From Stenotrophomonas bentonitica (GTDB lineage: Bacteria; Pseudomonadota; Gammaproteobacteria; Xanthomonadales; Xanthomonadaceae), in the NCBI RefSeq assembly GCF_013185915.1, contig NZ_JAAZUH010000001.1, forward strand, positions 1,736,001 to 1,800,000: DNA of 64,000 nucleotides, written 5' to 3'. Position 1 is the stretch's first letter. Every line of letters begins with the position of its first letter. Positions 29,755-39,800 of this stretch are shown here, one piece after another. The notes under the pieces were generated by a model. That model saw only the letters and a program-made list of their open reading frames with translations. It was not told the origin of the DNA and ran no database searches. The translations under genes were made by a program, and so were the position numbers.

Positions 29755-30230
29755 GCTTTCACCGCAGCCTCTATCTTTGCTACGTCTATCTTCTTCATGG
29801 TCATCATCGCTTCGAAGGCGCGTTTGGCCACCGCGGGGTCGCTGCTGTTGAAGGCTTCGGTCAGTACCCGCGGGGTGATCTGCCAGGACAGGCCCCATTT
29901 GTCCTTGCACCAGCCGCAGTCGCTTTCCTGCCCGCCATTGGCGACGATGGCGTTCCACAGGCGGTCGGTTTCGGCCTGGTCGTCAGTGGCGATCTGGAAC
30001 GAGAAGGCTTCGCTGTGCTTGAACGCAGGGCCGCCGTTCAAGCCGATGCAGGGAATGCCGACCACCGTGAACTCCACGGTCAGCACGTCGCCCTTCTTGC
30101 CGGAGGGAAAGTCCGAAGGCGCGCGGTGGACCGCCTTGACGGCGCTGTCCGGAAACGTCGCGGCGTAGAAAGCGGCTGCTTCTTCGGCGGTGCCGTCATA
30201 CCAGAGGCACAGGGTGTTCTTGGCAATCAT
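29751..30230 (-). CDS. PhnB-like VOC protein
   Basis: This 159-residue protein is of the PhnB/3-demethylubiquinone-methyltransferase-like VOC group. It opens with KNTLCLWYDGTAEEAAAFYAATFPDS, and later contains FSFQIATDDQAETDRLWNAI and CGWCKDKWGLSWQITP. Despite older names, these proteins are not shown to be methyltransferases, and the function is unknown. Its TAG stop is the GTAG end of a SMAG element. The last residues (KIEAAVKA) immediately precede it. Confidence 0.87.
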   Translation of the reverse strand: MIAKNTLCLWYDGTAEEAAAFYAATFPDSAVKAVHRAPSDFPSGKKGDVLTVEFTVVGIPCIGLNGGPAFKHSEAFSFQIATDDQAETDRLWNAIVANGGQESDCGWCKDKWGLSWQITPRVLTEAFNSSDPAVAKRAFEAMMTMKKIDVAKIEAAVKA

Positions 30231-30339
30231 CGGGGCATTCCTGGAAACGGGCCGAACCCGGGTGCCGCCACGGTAGGCCCCACCCCGTTAACCCCCGGTG
30301 GCGCCGCGTCTGAGACCGGTAGACATTGCGGATGGGACT

Positions 30340-30358
30340 GATTCGCATTACCATAATC
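30340..30358 (+). promoter_or_regulatory. Candidate Fur box
   Basis: GATTCGCATTACCATAATC matches the 19-bp Fur consensus at about 12 positions. Its reverse strand contains AATGCGAATCA, a common Fur-box core. It is the only clearly AT-rich segment of the 279-base gap before the siderophore receptor gene, 151 bases upstream of its start. Confidence 0.5.
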
Positions 30359-30509
30359 AGATCCCGTTCGCGCCAGGGAGGCGCGGCGGCGATCAGTTGC
30401 CACAGCCCGTGCCTCATCGCACCCGCCAATCGCGCACTGCCCCCACCCTCTGCAGCGCGCCGGCATCCGTGGATCCCGCCTGGTGCGCGCCGTCGCCCAG
30501 GAAACGCTG

Positions 30510-32672
30510 ATGACCCGAACTTCCGCTGTGCTGTCCCGCCCCCTGCCCCACGGCCGCCTGCCGCAGGCGCTGCTGATCGCGCTGGCCACCCTGGCCGCCG
30601 CCCCGGCCTTCGCCGAAGACGCCGCTGCCGACGCCACCACCCTGAACAAGATCGTGGTCAAGGGCGAGCGCGCCGAAGGCTACTCCGTGCGCCGCACCTC
30701 GGCCGGTACCCGCTTCGACCTGGCGCCGCGCGAGATTCCGCAGTCGGTCAGCATCATCAGCCACCAGCGCATCGAGGACCAGAACCTCGACGACATCATC
30801 GACGTGCTGGCCAACACCACCGGCGTGAGCAGCACCCAGTCCGACACCGAGCGCACCGAGTTCTACTCGCGCGGCTTCTATATCGACAGCTACCAGTACG
30901 ACAACCTGCCCACGCAGATGGTGCAGAACTGGAGCTACGGCGATTCCGGCCTGGACCTGGCCCTGTACGACCGGGTGGAAGTGGTGCGCGGCGCCACCGG
31001 CCTGCTCACCGGCGCGGGCAACCCGTCGGCCTCGGTCAACCTGATCCGCAAGCACGCCGACAGCGCCGAACTCACCGGCAGCGTCTCGGTCAACGTGGGC
31101 AGCTGGGGCCGCACCCGCAGCACCGTGGACGTGACCACCCCGCTCAACGCCAGCGGTTCGGTGCGCGCCCGCGTGATCGGCAGCTACCTGGACACCGAAT
31201 CGCAGATGGACGGCTACGACCAGCACAAGACGCTGGGCTACGCGGTCATCGACGCCGACCTGACCCCGGACACCCAGCTCAGCGTGGGCTACGACTACCA
31301 GCAGAAGCGCGCCAACGGCGTGACCTGGGGCGGCTTCCCGATGCTGTTCTCCGACGGCAGCCCGACCCCGTTCGACAAGACCTTCAGCGCCAACCCGCGC
31401 TGGACCTACTGGGACACCACCAGCAAGCGCCTGTTCGCCACCCTGGAACACGGCTTCGCCAACGACTGGAAGGTCCGCGTGGGTGCCACCCATGACGAGA
31501 CCAAGGCCGACGACAAGCTGTTCTACCCCGCCTACAACGACTGGACCACCGGCGCGTCGCTGCTCGACCCGGTCACCGGCGCCGGCGTCACCCCGTCTGC
31601 CGGCTTCTACAACACGGAGCGCAAGGTCGACGCGGTGGACGGCTACGTGGAAGGCCCGTTCCAGCTGTTCGGCCGCGAGCACCAGCTGATGGCCGGCCTG
31701 AGCTACAACAAGCGCGACTACGCCAACTACGGCGACTACCAGATGGGCTGGGCGCCACTGGACAACTACCTGGCCGGCGTTGCCAACTTCCCGGAACCCA
31801 ACTGGCTGGATACCCTGCCGCTGCAGAGCGAAGGCACCATCACCCAGAAGGCCGGCTATGCCGCCACCCGCCTGTCGCTGGCCGATCCGCTCAAGCTGAT
31901 CCTGGGCGCGCGCTACACCGACTGGAAGAGCGAGGGCGAAGGCGCCGACCGTTCGCACAAGGTCAGCACGCCGTACGCCGGCCTGGTCTACGACCTCAAT
32001 GACACGTGGTCGACCTACGCCGCCTACACCGAGATCTTCCAGCCGCAGACGCTCAAGCAGCAGGACGGCAGCTACCTCGATCCGGTGGACGGCAAGAGCT
32101 ACGAAGTGGGCGTCAAGGCGGCCTGGTTCGACAACCGCCTGAACGCGTCGCTGGCGGTGTTCCGCATCGAGCAGGACAACGTCGGCCAGGCCACCACCAT
32201 CCCGGTGCAGGGCAGCCCGAACGAGTTCGCCTACATTGCCGCGCGCGGCACGGTCAGCCGTGGCTTCGAGCTGGAGCTCAACGGCGAACTGGCGGCCGGC
32301 TGGAACGCCACCTTCGGTGCCTCGCGCTACGTGGCCAAGGACATCAACGGCGCGGACATCAACACCAACCTGCCGCAGACCACGATCAAGCTGTTCACCA
32401 GCTACACCCCGCAGTCGCTCAGCGACCTCACCGTAGGCGGCGGCGTGAACTGGCAGAACGGGATCTACTACCCGGTGCCGGCCTACGGCCGTATCGAGCA
32501 GGACGGCTACGCACTGGTCAGCGCGTTCGTGCGCTACCGCCTGGCCCCGCAGTTCAGCGTGCAGGCCAACCTCAACAACCTGCTCGACAAGGAATACTTC
32601 TCGCAGATCAACGGGTACGGTGCGTACGGCGACGGCCGCAACGGCTCGATCACCTTCACCTGGTCGTTCTGA
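30510..32672 (+). CDS. TonB-dependent siderophore receptor
   Basis: The 720-residue outer-membrane receptor has a signal peptide (LIALATLAAAPAFAE) and no N-terminal signalling domain. The plug domain contains REIPQSVSIISHQRIEDQNLDD and LYDRVEVVRGATGLLTGAGNPS, typical of ferric-siderophore receptors. The barrel has repeated strands and ends in FTWSF. The start at ATG 30510 follows AGGAA. A possible Fur box upstream supports iron control. The plug resembles the FpvA/FhuE type; the siderophore cannot be named. No siderophore synthesis gene lies nearby, so it may take up a foreign siderophore. Confidence 0.92.
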   Translation: MTRTSAVLSRPLPHGRLPQALLIALATLAAAPAFAEDAAADATTLNKIVVKGERAEGYSVRRTSAGTRFDLAPREIPQSVSIISHQRIEDQNLDDIIDVLANTTGVSSTQSDTERTEFYSRGFYIDSYQYDNLPTQMVQNWSYGDSGLDLALYDRVEVVRGATGLLTGAGNPSASVNLIRKHADSAELTGSVSVNVGSWGRTRSTVDVTTPLNASGSVRARVIGSYLDTESQMDGYDQHKTLGYAVIDADLTPDTQLSVGYDYQQKRANGVTWGGFPMLFSDGSPTPFDKTFSANPRWTYWDTTSKRLFATLEHGFANDWKVRVGATHDETKADDKLFYPAYNDWTTGASLLDPVTGAGVTPSAGFYNTERKVDAVDGYVEGPFQLFGREHQLMAGLSYNKRDYANYGDYQMGWAPLDNYLAGVANFPEPNWLDTLPLQSEGTITQKAGYAATRLSLADPLKLILGARYTDWKSEGEGADRSHKVSTPYAGLVYDLNDTWSTYAAYTEIFQPQTLKQQDGSYLDPVDGKSYEVGVKAAWFDNRLNASLAVFRIEQDNVGQATTIPVQGSPNEFAYIAARGTVSRGFELELNGELAAGWNATFGASRYVAKDINGADINTNLPQTTIKLFTSYTPQSLSDLTVGGGVNWQNGIYYPVPAYGRIEQDGYALVSAFVRYRLAPQFSVQANLNNLLDKEYFSQINGYGAYGDGRNGSITFTWSF

Positions 32673-32686
32673 CGCGTGAACCAACG

Positions 32687-32709
32687 GTAGTGCCGGGCCC
32701 TGCCCGGCA
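32687..32709 (+). repeat. Single SMAG/REP element
   Basis: GTAGTGCCGGGCCCTGCCCGGCA lies 15 bases after the siderophore receptor stop, directly before a hairpin terminator. Confidence 0.85.
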
Positions 32710-32712
32710 AAA

Positions 32713-32735
32713 CAGGGGCGCCAACGGCGCCCCTG
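32713..32735. terminator. Hairpin between convergent receptor genes
   Basis: CAGGGGCGCC-AAC-GGCGCCCCTG is a perfect 10-bp stem located between the stops of the two convergent receptor genes. Only a short pyrimidine stretch follows it. Confidence 0.75.
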
Positions 32736-32747
32736 TGCTTTCCAGCC

Positions 32748-35618
32748 TTAGAACCGCAGATCCGCGCGCACGTACCAGTAACGGCCACGCGGAATGTCGT
32801 ACGTCGACGCGTCATACCCGTTCAACGAGCACGACAGGCAGATCGGCGGATCCTTGTCGAACGCATTGTTCAAGCCGGCGCTGAGCTGCAGGCCCTTCAT
32901 CCAGTCGAACTTGTAGCCCACCTGGAAATCATTGTAGGTGGTGGCCGCCAGCTCGTTGGTACCGGCCATCTGGTCGCTGCACACCGGGAACGCAGCCGCA
33001 TCGCCGCACTCTTCGGTGAGCTTGGAAATGTGCCGCACCGTCCACGATGCATTCCAGTTGCCCAGGTTCCAGCTCAGCGAGGCGTTGCTGGTCCATTCCG
33101 GAATCGAGCTGTCGGTGACTTCCACGCCCGGTTCCTGCGGCTGCCGCTGGCCCGCAGCACCCACGGCCTCGTAACGGCCCACGAAGGTGTTCTGCCAGCC
33201 CAGCTTGAACTGGCCGATGTCGCTCTGCGGCAGGGTCCAGAACAGGTCCACGTCCCAGCCGTCGGTCTTGATCGACCCCAGGTTGGTCAGGCGGTTGTTG
33301 AAGCCGCTGACCGCACCGGTGGAGGCGCGGGTGATGCCGCCGCAGTACAGCGGGTCCAGCGTGTCCACGCACAGGTCAAGCTGGGTCTGCGCGTTGATTG
33401 CCTGGATCGCGCCTTCGATGTTGTGGCGGTAGAAGGTCACCTCCACGTCGAAGCGTTCCGACCACGACGCGTTGTTGCCGAACCACGGGCTCCACACGAA
33501 GCCTGCACTGAAGCTGCGCGAGGTTTCCGGATCGAGCTGGTCGTTGCCGCCGGTGGTGACCGAGATCTGCGAGTTGGCCTGCTGGAACCCGACCGGCACA
33601 CCCAGCGCCGCACAGTTGGCCGCACTGCCGCGCGGCGGCGTGCCGCCCAGGCCGACCGAGCACGGGTCGAACAGCTGCAGGTCTGCACGCGCGGCCGAAC
33701 CATACAGCTCACCGATGGACGGTGCGCGGAAGCCTTCGGCATAGCTGGTACGCAGCACGAAGTCGTTGGTCACCTGCCAGCGCAGGCCGTACTTCGGCGT
33801 GAACTCGCCACCGAAGGTGGAGTAGTCCGAATAGCGCCCGGCCAGGCTCAGGTCGAGTTTTTCGCCCAGCGCGTTGTTGGCGAAGATCGGGACCGCCAGC
33901 TCCAGGTACATTTCATTGACGTCGTACGAACCGGACGTCGGCAGCGACGGTACGCCGTTGTAATGCCCGCGCACGGTGATCGGATCTGGCTGGTATTCGC
34001 CCTCGTACTTGCGGTACTCGTAACCGGCCGCGAACGAGACCGGGCCGGCCGGCAGGGTGAACAGGTCGCTGCTCAGGTTGGCGGTGAACAGGCTCAGTTC
34101 GTTCTGGCTGCGGTCGCGCACCACCGGCTGGATCCAGTCCAGCATCTGGCGGGTGATGGTGCCGGGGCCACCGAAGATGTTCAGCGGCACGCAGCCAGGC
34201 GTGGCCGCGCACACCGCCGGATCACCCAGCGCGATGTTCGCGTTGTAGATGTTGTAGCTGCCGAAGTTGGTCTGTTCGGCCTTGTTCTTGCTGTACATGC
34301 CGTTGACGTCCCACGACCAGCTGCGGTCGGCGGCCTGGAACAGGCCGGTCAACCCGGTGGCGAAGTACGTGGTGTTCACCTCCTGCTCGAAGATGCGCGG
34401 CCCGCCTTCCACCGGGCGACGCCCGATCATGCTCAGGTTGCTGCCCGAATCCAGGTCGAAGCCGAACGGGTTGTACGGGTTGAGCGCGGAGATGACGATG
34501 TTGTCGGCCAGCGGATTGCCGGTGGCGCCGTCAGGACCGAAGAACAGCGGTTCCGGACCGGCCTGGTTGGTCGACTCGCGCCGGTTGGCCAGCGCCTTGA
34601 TGTACCACTGCACGTTGTCGGTGATGTCGAAGCGGAACTGGCCGAAGATGCCCTTGCGCTCGGACGGGGTGAGCAGCAGGTTGTACTCGGCGAAGTTGAA
34701 GCGGTCCGCGGTAGTGAAGCAGTGGTAATCGTCGGTGCGGTCGCAACCGCCCACGCCGTTGAAGGTCGGATTGGTCGCGCCGTTGTTCGGGGTGATGTTG
34801 TAGGCGATGCCGGTGTTCGGGTCGGTGAACATGAAGCGCCCGGTCGGCGTGGCCGAGCTGCCGAACGACAGGCCGGTGCCGGGGATCGGGTAGCGCGACT
34901 GTTCGCGGCTGCTGGCCTTCACGTCGTCCTGCTTGGTCCAGCTCGCGCCAAGGAACAGGGTGTAACGGTCGCCGCTGGTGCCCCAGGCCAGGTCCACGCC
35001 CTTCTGGGTACCGTCGCCCTTGGTGTACTCGCCATAGTTCAGGGTGACCTGGCCACCGTCGAACTCACGGCGGGTGATGATGTTGACCACGCCGGCGATG
35101 GCGTCCGAGCCGTACAGCGAGGACGCGCCGTCTTCGAGAACTTCGATCCGCTCGACGATGGCCAGCGGAATCGTGTTGAGGTCGGTCGCCGCGCCCACGC
35201 CCGAGGCGGAGGATTCGTTGACCCAGCGGATGCCGTCGACCAGCACCAGCACGCGCTTGGCACCGAGATGGCGCAGGTCGACCTGGGCCGAACCGGCGCC
35301 GACGCCGCTGCCGTCAGGCGGGAAACCGAAGTTGCCGGACGAGTTGAACTTGGCGTTGAGCGCCGAACCGGAGCCGGTCAGCTGCTGCAGGACTTCGCCG
35401 ATGGAGTTGAGACCGGTGCGTTCGATCTCGCTGCGGGTCAGGGTCTGGATCGGCACCTGGCCTTCGACCTCGGCGCGCTTGATGCGGGTACCGGTGACCT
35501 CCACCCGGTCCAGGTCGGTGGTGGTGCGGGGAGCGTCCTGCGCGGTGGCAAGGGCGGGGACGGACAGCAGGCACAGCGCTACGGCAGCCGCCAAGGGGCG
35601 GTAATGCAGGTTGTTCAT
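32748..35618 (-). CDS. Large TonB-dependent receptor
   Basis: This 956-residue outer-membrane receptor has a signal peptide ([16 protein letters not shown]), a TonB-box-like segment ([12 protein letters not shown]) and a plug with [19 protein letters not shown] and [23 protein letters not shown] long barrel ends in YVRADLRF. It belongs to the big receptor group abundant in xanthomonads, which often carries oligosaccharides or peptides; the substrate is not evident. Four to six Cys near the C-terminal half ([14 protein letters not shown] and CLSCSLNG) may form disulfides in loops. The ATG follows TTTGGAGAG. It stands alone upstream of the lipoprotein genes. Confidence 0.92.
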   Translation of the reverse strand: MNNLHYRPLAAAVALCLLSVPALATAQDAPRTTTDLDRVEVTGTRIKRAEVEGQVPIQTLTRSEIERTGLNSIGEVLQQLTGSGSALNAKFNSSGNFGFPPDGSGVGAGSAQVDLRHLGAKRVLVLVDGIRWVNESSASGVGAATDLNTIPLAIVERIEVLEDGASSLYGSDAIAGVVNIITRREFDGGQVTLNYGEYTKGDGTQKGVDLAWGTSGDRYTLFLGASWTKQDDVKASSREQSRYPIPGTGLSFGSSATPTGRFMFTDPNTGIAYNITPNNGATNPTFNGVGGCDRTDDYHCFTTADRFNFAEYNLLLTPSERKGIFGQFRFDITDNVQWYIKALANRRESTNQAGPEPLFFGPDGATGNPLADNIVISALNPYNPFGFDLDSGSNLSMIGRRPVEGGPRIFEQEVNTTYFATGLTGLFQAADRSWSWDVNGMYSKNKAEQTNFGSYNIYNANIALGDPAVCAATPGCVPLNIFGGPGTITRQMLDWIQPVVRDRSQNELSLFTANLSSDLFTLPAGPVSFAAGYEYRKYEGEYQPDPITVRGHYNGVPSLPTSGSYDVNEMYLELAVPIFANNALGEKLDLSLAGRYSDYSTFGGEFTPKYGLRWQVTNDFVLRTSYAEGFRAPSIGELYGSAARADLQLFDPCSVGLGGTPPRGSAANCAALGVPVGFQQANSQISVTTGGNDQLDPETSRSFSAGFVWSPWFGNNASWSERFDVEVTFYRHNIEGAIQAINAQTQLDLCVDTLDPLYCGGITRASTGAVSGFNNRLTNLGSIKTDGWDVDLFWTLPQSDIGQFKLGWQNTFVGRYEAVGAAGQRQPQEPGVEVTDSSIPEWTSNASLSWNLGNWNASWTVRHISKLTEECGDAAAFPVCSDQMAGTNELAATTYNDFQVGYKFDWMKGLQLSAGLNNAFDKDPPICLSCSLNGYDASTYDIPRGRYWYVRADLRF

Positions 35619-35855
35619 TCGCTCTCTCCAAAGGAATGGCTAGCTGGGACCGCCACGCATCCCCCTTGAAACGCGGCAGCGTCTCCTTTGTAAACATTCT
35701 GTAAAGGTGAAGGTGTGATGAAATCTTCACTTTCGCAGGGAGCTTACGAGAGCGTCATTGAGAGGCGCATCTGGACAGACAAACGGTCTAGTGACTGCCA
35801 GCACGCTCCAGACGCAAAGAGAGCTTTGCGTATGGTGGGAGACAGCGACGCGGCA
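35619..35855. other. Intergenic stretch with lower GC
   Basis: This 237-base gap holds the promoter region of the large receptor gene (AT-rich around 35690-35740) and the 3' flank of the lipoprotein gene. Short open frames here have no ribosome site or recognisable domain, and I see no gene. Confidence 0.5.
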
Positions 35856-36329
35856 TCATCTACAGACGTCGCTGGTCAGCTCACGTCCGTGGAAGGTGTT
35901 CCACTGGAACTGCCTGCCCTTCGCGTCGGCCAGGAACAGAAGTTCCTTCGCAACGAACGCCTGAGGCGGCCCGGCTCGCCAGTCGTCCCGACACCAGGCA
36001 TGCAGTGCCGCGTCGGCGGGAATTGATGCCCCGAACCCCAGCGTTCTGACTGCCCTGTCCCTCGCTTCCGTGTCGATGCGCAGCATGTCTTTGGCCAGCC
36101 GCGCGTACTGCGGGTCGGTCGTCAGATAGGAGATATGAAACAGATCAGTCCCTGCGCCGCGCGTCACTTGGATGCTCGTCGCATCATCGGGGACAGCCAG
36201 TTGCGCAACGATAAAGGCGTCACCCGTCCCACCCAACTCTGCCAGATTCTCGTAATAGCGAACTTCATTTCTGCTGCATGCGGAGGTAGAAATCAGGAGA
36301 ACAAGTGCAAGAAACGCCTGGAAAGTCAT
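35856..36329 (-). CDS. Small lipoprotein, candidate immunity or accessory protein of the RHS locus
   Basis: The 157-residue product has a lipoprotein signal (LALVLLISTSAC, Cys near residue 18, Ser at +2, consistent with outer-membrane sorting). The mature part reads YYENLAELGG...AQLAVPDDATSIQV...FHISYLTTDPQYARLAKDML and ends with a beta-rich segment (FLADAKGRQFQWN). The order and spacing resemble the next lipoprotein (LPARIPVSATNIEE...WIRFSYDERGFKEFIG), so the two look like diverged paralogues. I do not know a named family. Base composition is lower in GC than the chromosome around it. It is the last gene behind the RHS gene, where immunity genes of polymorphic toxins usually sit. That role is inference. 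Confidence 0.65.
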   Translation of the reverse strand: MTFQAFLALVLLISTSACSRNEVRYYENLAELGGTGDAFIVAQLAVPDDATSIQVTRGAGTDLFHISYLTTDPQYARLAKDMLRIDTEARDRAVRTLGFGASIPADAALHAWCRDDWRAGPPQAFVAKELLFLADAKGRQFQWNTFHGRELTSDVCR

Positions 36330-36399
36330 TACCCAACTCTGCTTTCTATCTGATCTTTCCAGAGCGTCGCATCCGTACTCGTCGAAGCGAACGGACGAT

Positions 36400-36885
36400 T
36401 CACTTCTTGGCAACCCAGTAGAACGCCACTCTAGTTGAACGGTCAACGGCGACGCCCGCAGCTAAGAGCGAGCCTGCGTGATCCATTTCACGACATTCGA
36501 AGAGTGTCCACCTCGACCGAGATGCGGTATCGGCGCCGTCAGTTAACTCCCTCGGCCACCATTCCGCCGCCCTGGCGCTCCTTCGAGACTCCGGAAAGTT
36601 CACCGACGCACCCTCGATGCAATGCCCGATGAACTCTTTGAATCCACGCTCATCATATGAAAACCTGATCCAAATTTCTCCTGAATCTATGTTGTGAGCC
36701 TCTTCGATGTTCGTGGCAGACACCGGTATACGCGCTGGAAGCCAACCGTTCTGCAGAGCCCGCATCTCACTTGCAGCTGAGTAGTCACTATAACGTCCAT
36801 GAACAACGTCTTCGGATCCAGTCACCGCTGAGCAGCCCGAGATCAAAGAACACACCACAACAAGGCTTAGAGGACATTTCTTCAT
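36400..36885 (-). CDS. Small lipoprotein coupled to the RHS gene, candidate immunity protein
   Basis: This 161-residue product begins MKKCPLSLVVVCSLISGC, a lipoprotein signal with lipidated Cys near residue 18 and Ser at +2. The mature domain contains NGWLPARIPVSATNIEEAHNID and GEIWIRFSYDERGFKEFI, then WTLFECREMD and a final strand RVAFYWVAKK. Two further Cys (GHC and FEC) could pair. Its ATG overlaps the RHS stop in an ATGA arrangement, so translation is coupled to the large upstream gene. That tight coupling is what makes an immunity or chaperone role attractive. GC is clearly lower than in neighbouring genes, with many AT-rich lines around 36650-36900. Confidence 0.7.
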   Translation of the reverse strand: MKKCPLSLVVVCSLISGCSAVTGSEDVVHGRYSDYSAASEMRALQNGWLPARIPVSATNIEEAHNIDSGEIWIRFSYDERGFKEFIGHCIEGASVNFPESRRSARAAEWWPRELTDGADTASRSRWTLFECREMDHAGSLLAAGVAVDRSTRVAFYWVAKK

Positions 36886-39800
36886 GGGTACGTAAAACCC
36901 CTTGGCATCAGCGAGGCACACGATGAAGCACATGATTGATTGCGAAGCCCCGCCGCTATGCCTTGTCCGTTAGCCTGGTTATCGGCTGCGCATTCCAGCG
37001 CCGGTTCGCCCTTCACGTGCTGCTGATACAGCTCACGTGCGATACCTGCCGACATTGCGAACGACGCATCAAGTGCCCCGTTCGAGGAGACTTCACACAT
37101 GGCCAGGCAGTGATAGAACTTATCCGCACCTACGAAGTTTCTTTCAACCATATCATTTGCCCTTGCGCGCAGAGTATCCAATGCGTTCGCGAGCTCCGTG
37201 AGGACAGGAGGTTGAGATCCTTTCTCCCATTTGACAGGAGTGCCGCCATTGTTGAAAGACCCTACTGCCTCCAAGCCGAATCTATCAGATAGCGATGTGG
37301 GCGAAGCCTTTACATAGAGATAAGTATTCACCCCCCCTTTCAAACCTATCGGGTCGCTCTGCAGGAAACGCCCAACAGCGGGGTCATAGTCACGCTGGTA
37401 GTTATAGTGCAGTTGACTCACGTCTGCAGCCTGCTGTCCGGGAAATCGAAGTTCGAGCTTATAAACAGCGCCGTCTCCGTCTGGGTCAATATTGGGCGCT
37501 TGGTTGCCAAAGACTTCGCTTTCGCTGCTCCACTCCCATATCGCGACATCGCGTACTGGATCAATGGCGACCCGCGCGGTGCCCAAGTGGTCCGTTTGGA
37601 TGTAGCTCAAATTTTGCGCCCCCTGTCCGGCGGTTTCGATCAACGCAATCGGATGGCTGCCAAGCCAGACTGCTTGCTGCAGCGCCTGGCCTTCTTCGTT
37701 GTAATTGCCCAGCCACTGTCCGACCTCGTCGTACAGCGTCACACGCGTGTCGTCTCCGCTTGCAGTGCGCAACAGGCGCTCGCCAAGATGGTTGTACTTG
37801 TATGTTTCCGCCACCACACCGGCGCGCTTGAGTTGGCTGCTTCGATTCGCATCGTTGTATATCAGCTCCCCGCTTTCCAGGCTGACAGTGTTCCCGGCGG
37901 AGTCGTAGCTGCGCGGGGCGGCGTCGATGGCAACCAGTCGGTGACTGTCTACCGGATAGGTGTAGGCCATCGTGCCGGACGAAGTGGTCAGCGAGGTCCG
38001 GTTCCCGGTGGCGTCGTACGTGTAGGCTTCAATCGGGGTGCTTGTGGCACCATCTTGTGTTTGGGTAAGTCGGCCCAAAGTGTCGTATTCATACTTCGCC
38101 AAGCCTGTGCTGCCAATGCCGTCCTTCAACTCGGTGATATTGCCTACTACGTCATAGCCAAAGCTCAGGGTTAGTCCGCCTTGAGATGGGTCATGGACAG
38201 CCTGCGGACGGTAGTCAGCATCCACCGGACGCTGAAGCCGCCGTCCGTTGCCGTAGGTCCAGCCCGTGGCCGGCCCGAAGGGCGCGTAGGTAACGTCGGT
38301 GACGACGACCTGCCGAGCCTGCCCCGGAAGAGTCAGGCCAATCTGTGTGATGCGGCCGAGAATGTCGCGTACATGGTCAACGACGCTGCCATCGGGGTAG
38401 GTCAGCTCCGCCAAACGGCCGGCAGCGGTGTACGCATAGCGCAGGGTTTGGCTGACACCGTTCACTGTCTGGACCTTGCGCGTGACCTGGCCAAAGCGGT
38501 CATGGCAGTACGCGGTGCTACCGGCGGCGTGCTGTACGTGGCCCAGCCTGCCGGTAGCGAATCCCTCGCTGGCCTCGCATGCGGCGGGCGCGGCGTCGTA
38601 GGTGTAGCCGACGTCCAGATTCGGGTCCGGATAGGCGATGCCGGTCAGGCGGTTGAGCGCGTCGTAGTGGTAGGTGGCGGTAATGCCCCGGGCATCGGTG
38701 CGAGTCGTGCGGTTACCCGCCGCGTCTACGGTGAAGCCTGTAGTACCGCTGTCCGGGCTTACCTGCCGCGTCAGATCTCCGAAGCCGTTGTAGGCGTATG
38801 TGGTGTGCAGCCCTTTCGGATCGATTACCTGCGTGACCTGATCCAGCGCGTTGTAGCTGGATCGTATCTCGGCCTCGATACCGCCTACGTCCTGTAACGT
38901 ACGCGCCAACCTGTCCAGGGGGTCGTGTTGCTGGGTCGTCACCCGCTGCAGCGCATCGGTCACGCTGGCCGGATTTCCTTCGGGATCGTAGGCGAACAGA
39001 GTGGCGCGGTTGTTGGCGTCCTTGAGCGCTGTCAGCTCACCCAGGGAATTGTAGATGCGGGACAGCGTTCGGCGTAGCGTGCCAGCGGCATCCACGGTGT
39101 CTTCCTTGAGGCGGTTACCGGCGTCGTCCAAGGTGTAGTGGAGGGTGTTGCCAGCGTTGTCGGCAATATCGGTGAGGCGTTGCGCCGCGTCATAGACATA
39201 GGTGACCGTGCTGCCATCCGGCTCGATGACTTCCTGCACCTGGCCGGTCGGCCAGTAGCTGATCTGGGTGGTGCGATTGGCGGAAGGGGTGTCTCCGCGT
39301 ACCGTGACCGAGGCAGGCCAGCCGCGCGGATGGTATGTGAAGTCAGTGATGACGCCGTTGCTGTCCACTACCGAGAGCGGAAGCCCGAGGGAGGTGTAGG
39401 ACAGTGTTCTTGCGCTGTGCCCCATGGCATTTGTCACGCTCAGCAGGTCACCTTTGCGAAAGTTGCAAGTGCCGGCACTGCCGGGCGCGCAGCCGGCGTC
39501 GTCGGCCGCGTAGTAGGCGTAGGTGACTACGTCATCGACTTCGGTGCGCGGCCCGTCTACCTGCTTGAGGAGGCCCAGCACCGGGCAGGTTCCTGCAGCA
39601 GCCACATCGGCCGCCTCGCAGTAGCTCAGGGTGGTGGTGAGAACCTCATTGGAAGCGATGTCCCGTACTGCAATCGTTGCCGGCTGCAGGCGAGCGTTGC
39701 GGGTTGCACGCGTTTCGCGATTGCCAATCCGGCTCAGCATCACCCGGTTGCTGGTCACGTCCGTGTGGGTCTCGATGATGCGCTGCTCCGGCAGACCGAC

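Noticed and set aside
33030..35669. Open frame of about 880 codons antisense to the large TonB receptor
   Set aside because: The receptor on the other strand has a signal peptide, plug and barrel motifs, while this frame has none.
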